Below, piece by piece: positions 41,489-43,357 of a DNA stretch of 43,357 nucleotides. The position numbers were made by a program, and so were the translations under genes. The DNA is from Acidobacteria bacterium 28-9 (lineage in GTDB: Bacteria > Acidobacteriota > Blastocatellia > Pyrinomonadales > Pyrinomonadaceae): contig MWYY01000035.1 of assembly GCA_002050355.1 (NCBI GenBank), forward strand, positions 1-43,357, in the 5' to 3' direction. The stretch's first letter is position 1. The number at the start of each line of letters is the position of its first letter. A model generated the notes under the pieces. The model searched no databases, had not been told where the DNA came from, and was given only the letters and a program-made list of their open reading frames with translations.

Positions 41489-42280
41489 TTAATAAAGCGA
41501 GCGAATCCAGCCGCCGTCAACCGGAATCGAAGTTCCCGTGATATAGCTCGCTCGTTCGGAAACGAGAAACGCGGCGAGCGCGGCAAATTCGCGCGGTTCG
41601 CCTAAACGTTTCATCGGAATTTCCGCTTCCCATTTGGCATTAGCTTCCAATGTGCTGATGCCTTCTCTTTCAGATGTTGCCCGCGCCAGTTCTTCCATTC
41701 GTTCGGTGCGCGTGTAACCCGGTAAAATGTTGTTAACAGTGATTCCGTCAGTTGCCACTTCGTTTGCCAGCGTCCGGGCAAACCCAGTTACCGCCGCCCG
41801 CAAACTGTTCGACAACATCAGATTATCTACCGGCTGCTTGACGGCGATGGAAGTGACGTTCAAAATCCGTCCCCAACGCCGTTCCTTCATTCCGGGCAAC
41901 ACCGCTCTGGTCAATTCCAGGACGCTATTGAGCGTCAATCGTGTTGCGTTATCCCACATTTCGCGGCTCAAATTCTCAAATTGACCGGCTGGCGGTCCGC
42001 CCGCGTTAGTTACAAGAATATCAATTCGTCCGAATTTTTCGATACCTGCTTCAACAGCTTTTGCTATATCTTGGATAATGGAAACATCGGCGACGACAGG
42101 CAAAACGGATACGCCAGATGATTTGGCAATTTGCCCGCTGACACGATTCAGAGTTTCCGCATTGCGAGCGCACAGCACAAGCGACGCGCCTTCGGCGGCA
42201 AGTTCTTCGGCGACGGCGCGACCGAGACCTTTGCTTGCCGCCGCGACGAACGCGACTTTTCCTTTGAGTCCTAAATCCAT
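41489..42280 (-). CDS. SDR-family protein with replaced Tyr/Lys pair
   Basis: A 263-residue short-chain dehydrogenase/reductase fold. NAD(P) loop AAASKGLGRAVAEEL at the start, LVTNAGGPPAGQFENL, and catalytic-Ser segment ILNVTSIAVKQPVDN near residue 140. Thirteen residues after that Ser, where Tyr normally sits, is Ser. The usual Lys four residues later is Arg (LSNSLRAAVTGFARTL). Known SDR subfamilies with this SN.LR pattern exist and their reaction is unclear, so oxidoreductase activity by the classical mechanism is not assured. The C-terminal DGGWIRSLY is normal. It lies 2 bp from the cupin gene and is probably cotranscribed with it. Confidence 0.85.
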   Translation of the reverse strand: MDLGLKGKVAFVAAASKGLGRAVAEELAAEGASLVLCARNAETLNRVSGQIAKSSGVSVLPVVADVSIIQDIAKAVEAGIEKFGRIDILVTNAGGPPAGQFENLSREMWDNATRLTLNSVLELTRAVLPGMKERRWGRILNVTSIAVKQPVDNLMLSNSLRAAVTGFARTLANEVATDGITVNNILPGYTRTERMEELARATSEREGISTLEANAKWEAEIPMKRLGEPREFAALAAFLVSERASYITGTSIPVDGGWIRSLY

Positions 42281-42282
42281 AA

Positions 42283-42660
42283 CTATTTTTGTCTCAAATA
42301 ATCATCAGTTTTTTCGAGCCAATCCTGCCGCGGCGGACTAAAAATATCCACGTCGAGCGTGTCTTCGAGCGCTTCGGCTTTGTGCGGAACGTGCGACGGA
42401 ATATGCAGCACTTCACCGGCGCAAACATCAATCGTTTCCGATTCGTCTTCGCCAATCCAGAAACGCAGCACACCTTCGAGAATATAAGTTAGCTGCTCGT
42501 TTTCGTGCGAATGACACGGCACGATTGCGCCTTTTTTCAGATAAACGTGCGCCAGCATCATCCGGTCGCCGGTGATAAGTCGCCGGTCGAGCATTTCGGT
42601 GACGTTTTCTTTCGGCATATCGTCCCACCGATACCACTTTACAGTTTGCTGTTGAGCCAT
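42283..42660 (-). CDS. small cupin-domain protein
   Basis: A 125-residue single cupin barrel. The metal-binding motif CHSHENEQLTYILEG (G-x-x-P-x-H-x-H variant) lies near residue 50, and the second motif PSHVPHKAEAL near residue 95. The start ATG at 42660 has AGGAG six bases upstream, preferred over 42681. The substrate is unknown. Such proteins often act as small isomerases, dioxygenases or ligand sensors. It precedes the SDR gene by 2 bp, suggesting a joint pathway. Confidence 0.85.
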   Translation of the reverse strand: MAQQQTVKWYRWDDMPKENVTEMLDRRLITGDRMMLAHVYLKKGAIVPCHSHENEQLTYILEGVLRFWIGEDESETIDVCAGEVLHIPSHVPHKAEALEDTLDVDIFSPPRQDWLEKTDDYLRQK

Positions 42661-42684
42661 TCGATTCTCCTGTGTTTTCAACGA

Positions 42685-43357
42685 TTATTTTGCCCTGGTT
42701 TCCAGAATGCGGCGGGCTTCCGTAAAGCGTTTTTTCAAATTATCCACTTTCGCGCCCGTATAACCCTGTTCGAGGCGTTTTTCGGCGATTTCCATCCAGC
42801 GCAGAAGGTCTTGCGCGGACACTTTCGCCGCTGCCTGGTCGAAACTTCCCGTTCGTCCGAACCAGATCGGCGCGGTGTGCGCGAACGGGTAACTGTCTGC
42901 CATCGGCGGTCGGGTCGTGCCGCCGTAAATTCTGGCGGCAATCCAGCCGCCGTCGGGAGCGTTTATTTTCCCCGCAAATGTTTTGCGTCCCGCAACGCTC
43001 AATCCCTGCCCGCTCCAGACGATTTTTCCGTTGACAATAATTTCAACTTTTTCAACCGGCGCGGATGATACTGCTTCGAGTTTCCACTCGATCTGCCTAT
43101 TTGCCGCCGCGCTGATAATTCCGCCCGCTTCCGCGCCGCCCGCGCTGAATCTCATTAGCGGACCGTTGGTAACGAAACTGCGACCGCGCCTGACGGCTTC
43201 GAGATAATTTGGCAGGTTCATCGCGCCGTCGGTTTTAGCGTAGATGCGCGTCGCCCCGATTGCCATCGTGCGGTAAAAATTGTGCATCGTGTCGCTTCCG
43301 GCGGACGGCGTGATTGGAATTCCGAGATTGAGCAGCCGATACCACGCTTCGCTCGTG
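42685..43357 (-). CDS. CehA/McbA-family PHP-like metallohydrolase, C-terminal part (cut by window end)
   Basis: The frame is open to the window edge, so only the last 224 or so residues are seen. LLNLGIPITPSAGSDTMHNF at its start, followed by a GATRIYAKTDG loop and YLEAVRRGRSFVTNGPLM, is characteristic of CehA/McbA-type proteins (carbaryl hydrolase group) related to the PHP phosphoesterase superfamily. A beta-rich tail follows (KVEIIVNGKIVWSGQGL). The N-terminal metal-binding His residues lie outside the window. It is 24 bp upstream of the cupin gene start and probably cotranscribed with it and the SDR gene. Confidence 0.75.
   Translation of the reverse strand, partial: TSEAWYRLLNLGIPITPSAGSDTMHNFYRTMAIGATRIYAKTDGAMNLPNYLEAVRRGRSFVTNGPLMRFSAGGAEAGGIISAAANRQIEWKLEAVSSAPVEKVEIIVNGKIVWSGQGLSVAGRKTFAGKINAPDGGWIAARIYGGTTRPPMADSYPFAHTAPIWFGRTGSFDQAAAKVSAQDLLRWMEIAEKRLEQGYTGAKVDNLKKRFTEARRILETRAK

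Overview
The window looks like bacterial chromosome carrying a surface-polysaccharide locus with accessory DNA on both sides. The lineage cannot be fixed from sequence alone. The moderate GC content (judged by eye), an XrtA-type deacetylase and amidotransferase, IS481/IS5-type insertion elements and CehA/McbA-type and gamma-glutamyltransferase genes would fit an environmental bacterium such as an acidobacterium of the Blastocatellia type. That is a low-confidence guess.

Layout. (1) 1-3900: an accessory zone with a 127-bp direct repeat, an IS481 transposase scrap and two REP-like hairpins. These are followed by three unrelated single genes, all on the plus strand (homocysteine S-methyltransferase family, secreted kelch propeller, isochorismatase family), separated by three long imperfect palindromes that resemble integron attC sites. 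I read this as the end of a gene-cassette array without a visible integrase. (2) 3899-19260, minus strand: a polysaccharide operon with a WecA-type initiating transferase fused to a FlaA1-like nucleotide-binding half, three GT4 glycosyltransferases, two polysaccharide deacetylases (one carrying an exact 888-bp in-frame tandem duplication), a formyltransferase-fold enzyme, an asparagine-synthase-like amidotransferase, a GT-C-like membrane protein and three methyltransferases. A hicBA pair with a shortened toxin sits inside it. (3) 19494-21512, plus strand: a large unassigned GT-B-like protein. (4) 21473-33442, minus strand: a flippase and a complete pseudaminic acid pathway, pseB-pseC ... pseF-pseG-pseH-pseI. 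It is interleaved with a HisH-like glutaminase, a HisF-like subunit and an N-acetyl sugar amidotransferase, which together should install an acetamidino group. A phytanoyl-CoA-dioxygenase-type hydroxylase and a zinc-ribbon methyltransferase are also interleaved.

(5) 33542-37740: a graveyard of mobile DNA. It holds an IS427/IS5-type element with a -1 frameshift site and a nonsense mutation, an XRE repressor gene with a divergent promoter covered by repeated CTAC-N5-GTAG operators, and decayed phage-like packaging genes broken by stops and a frameshift. (6) 37922-43357, minus strand: ordinary housekeeping or secreted enzymes, namely gamma-glutamyltransferase, an M20 peptidase, an SDR protein lacking the usual Tyr/Lys pair, a cupin and a CehA/McbA-type metallohydrolase fragment cut by the window end.

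Taken together, regions 2-4 predict a Wzx-dependent glycan begun on undecaprenyl phosphate, extended by GT4 enzymes, deacetylated and amidated, and decorated with a modified pseudaminic acid (acetamidino, perhaps hydroxylated or methylated). The most unusual items are the attC-like cassette array, the Pse locus with an embedded amidination triad and dioxygenase, the 888-bp in-frame duplication, and the XRE operator arrangement.
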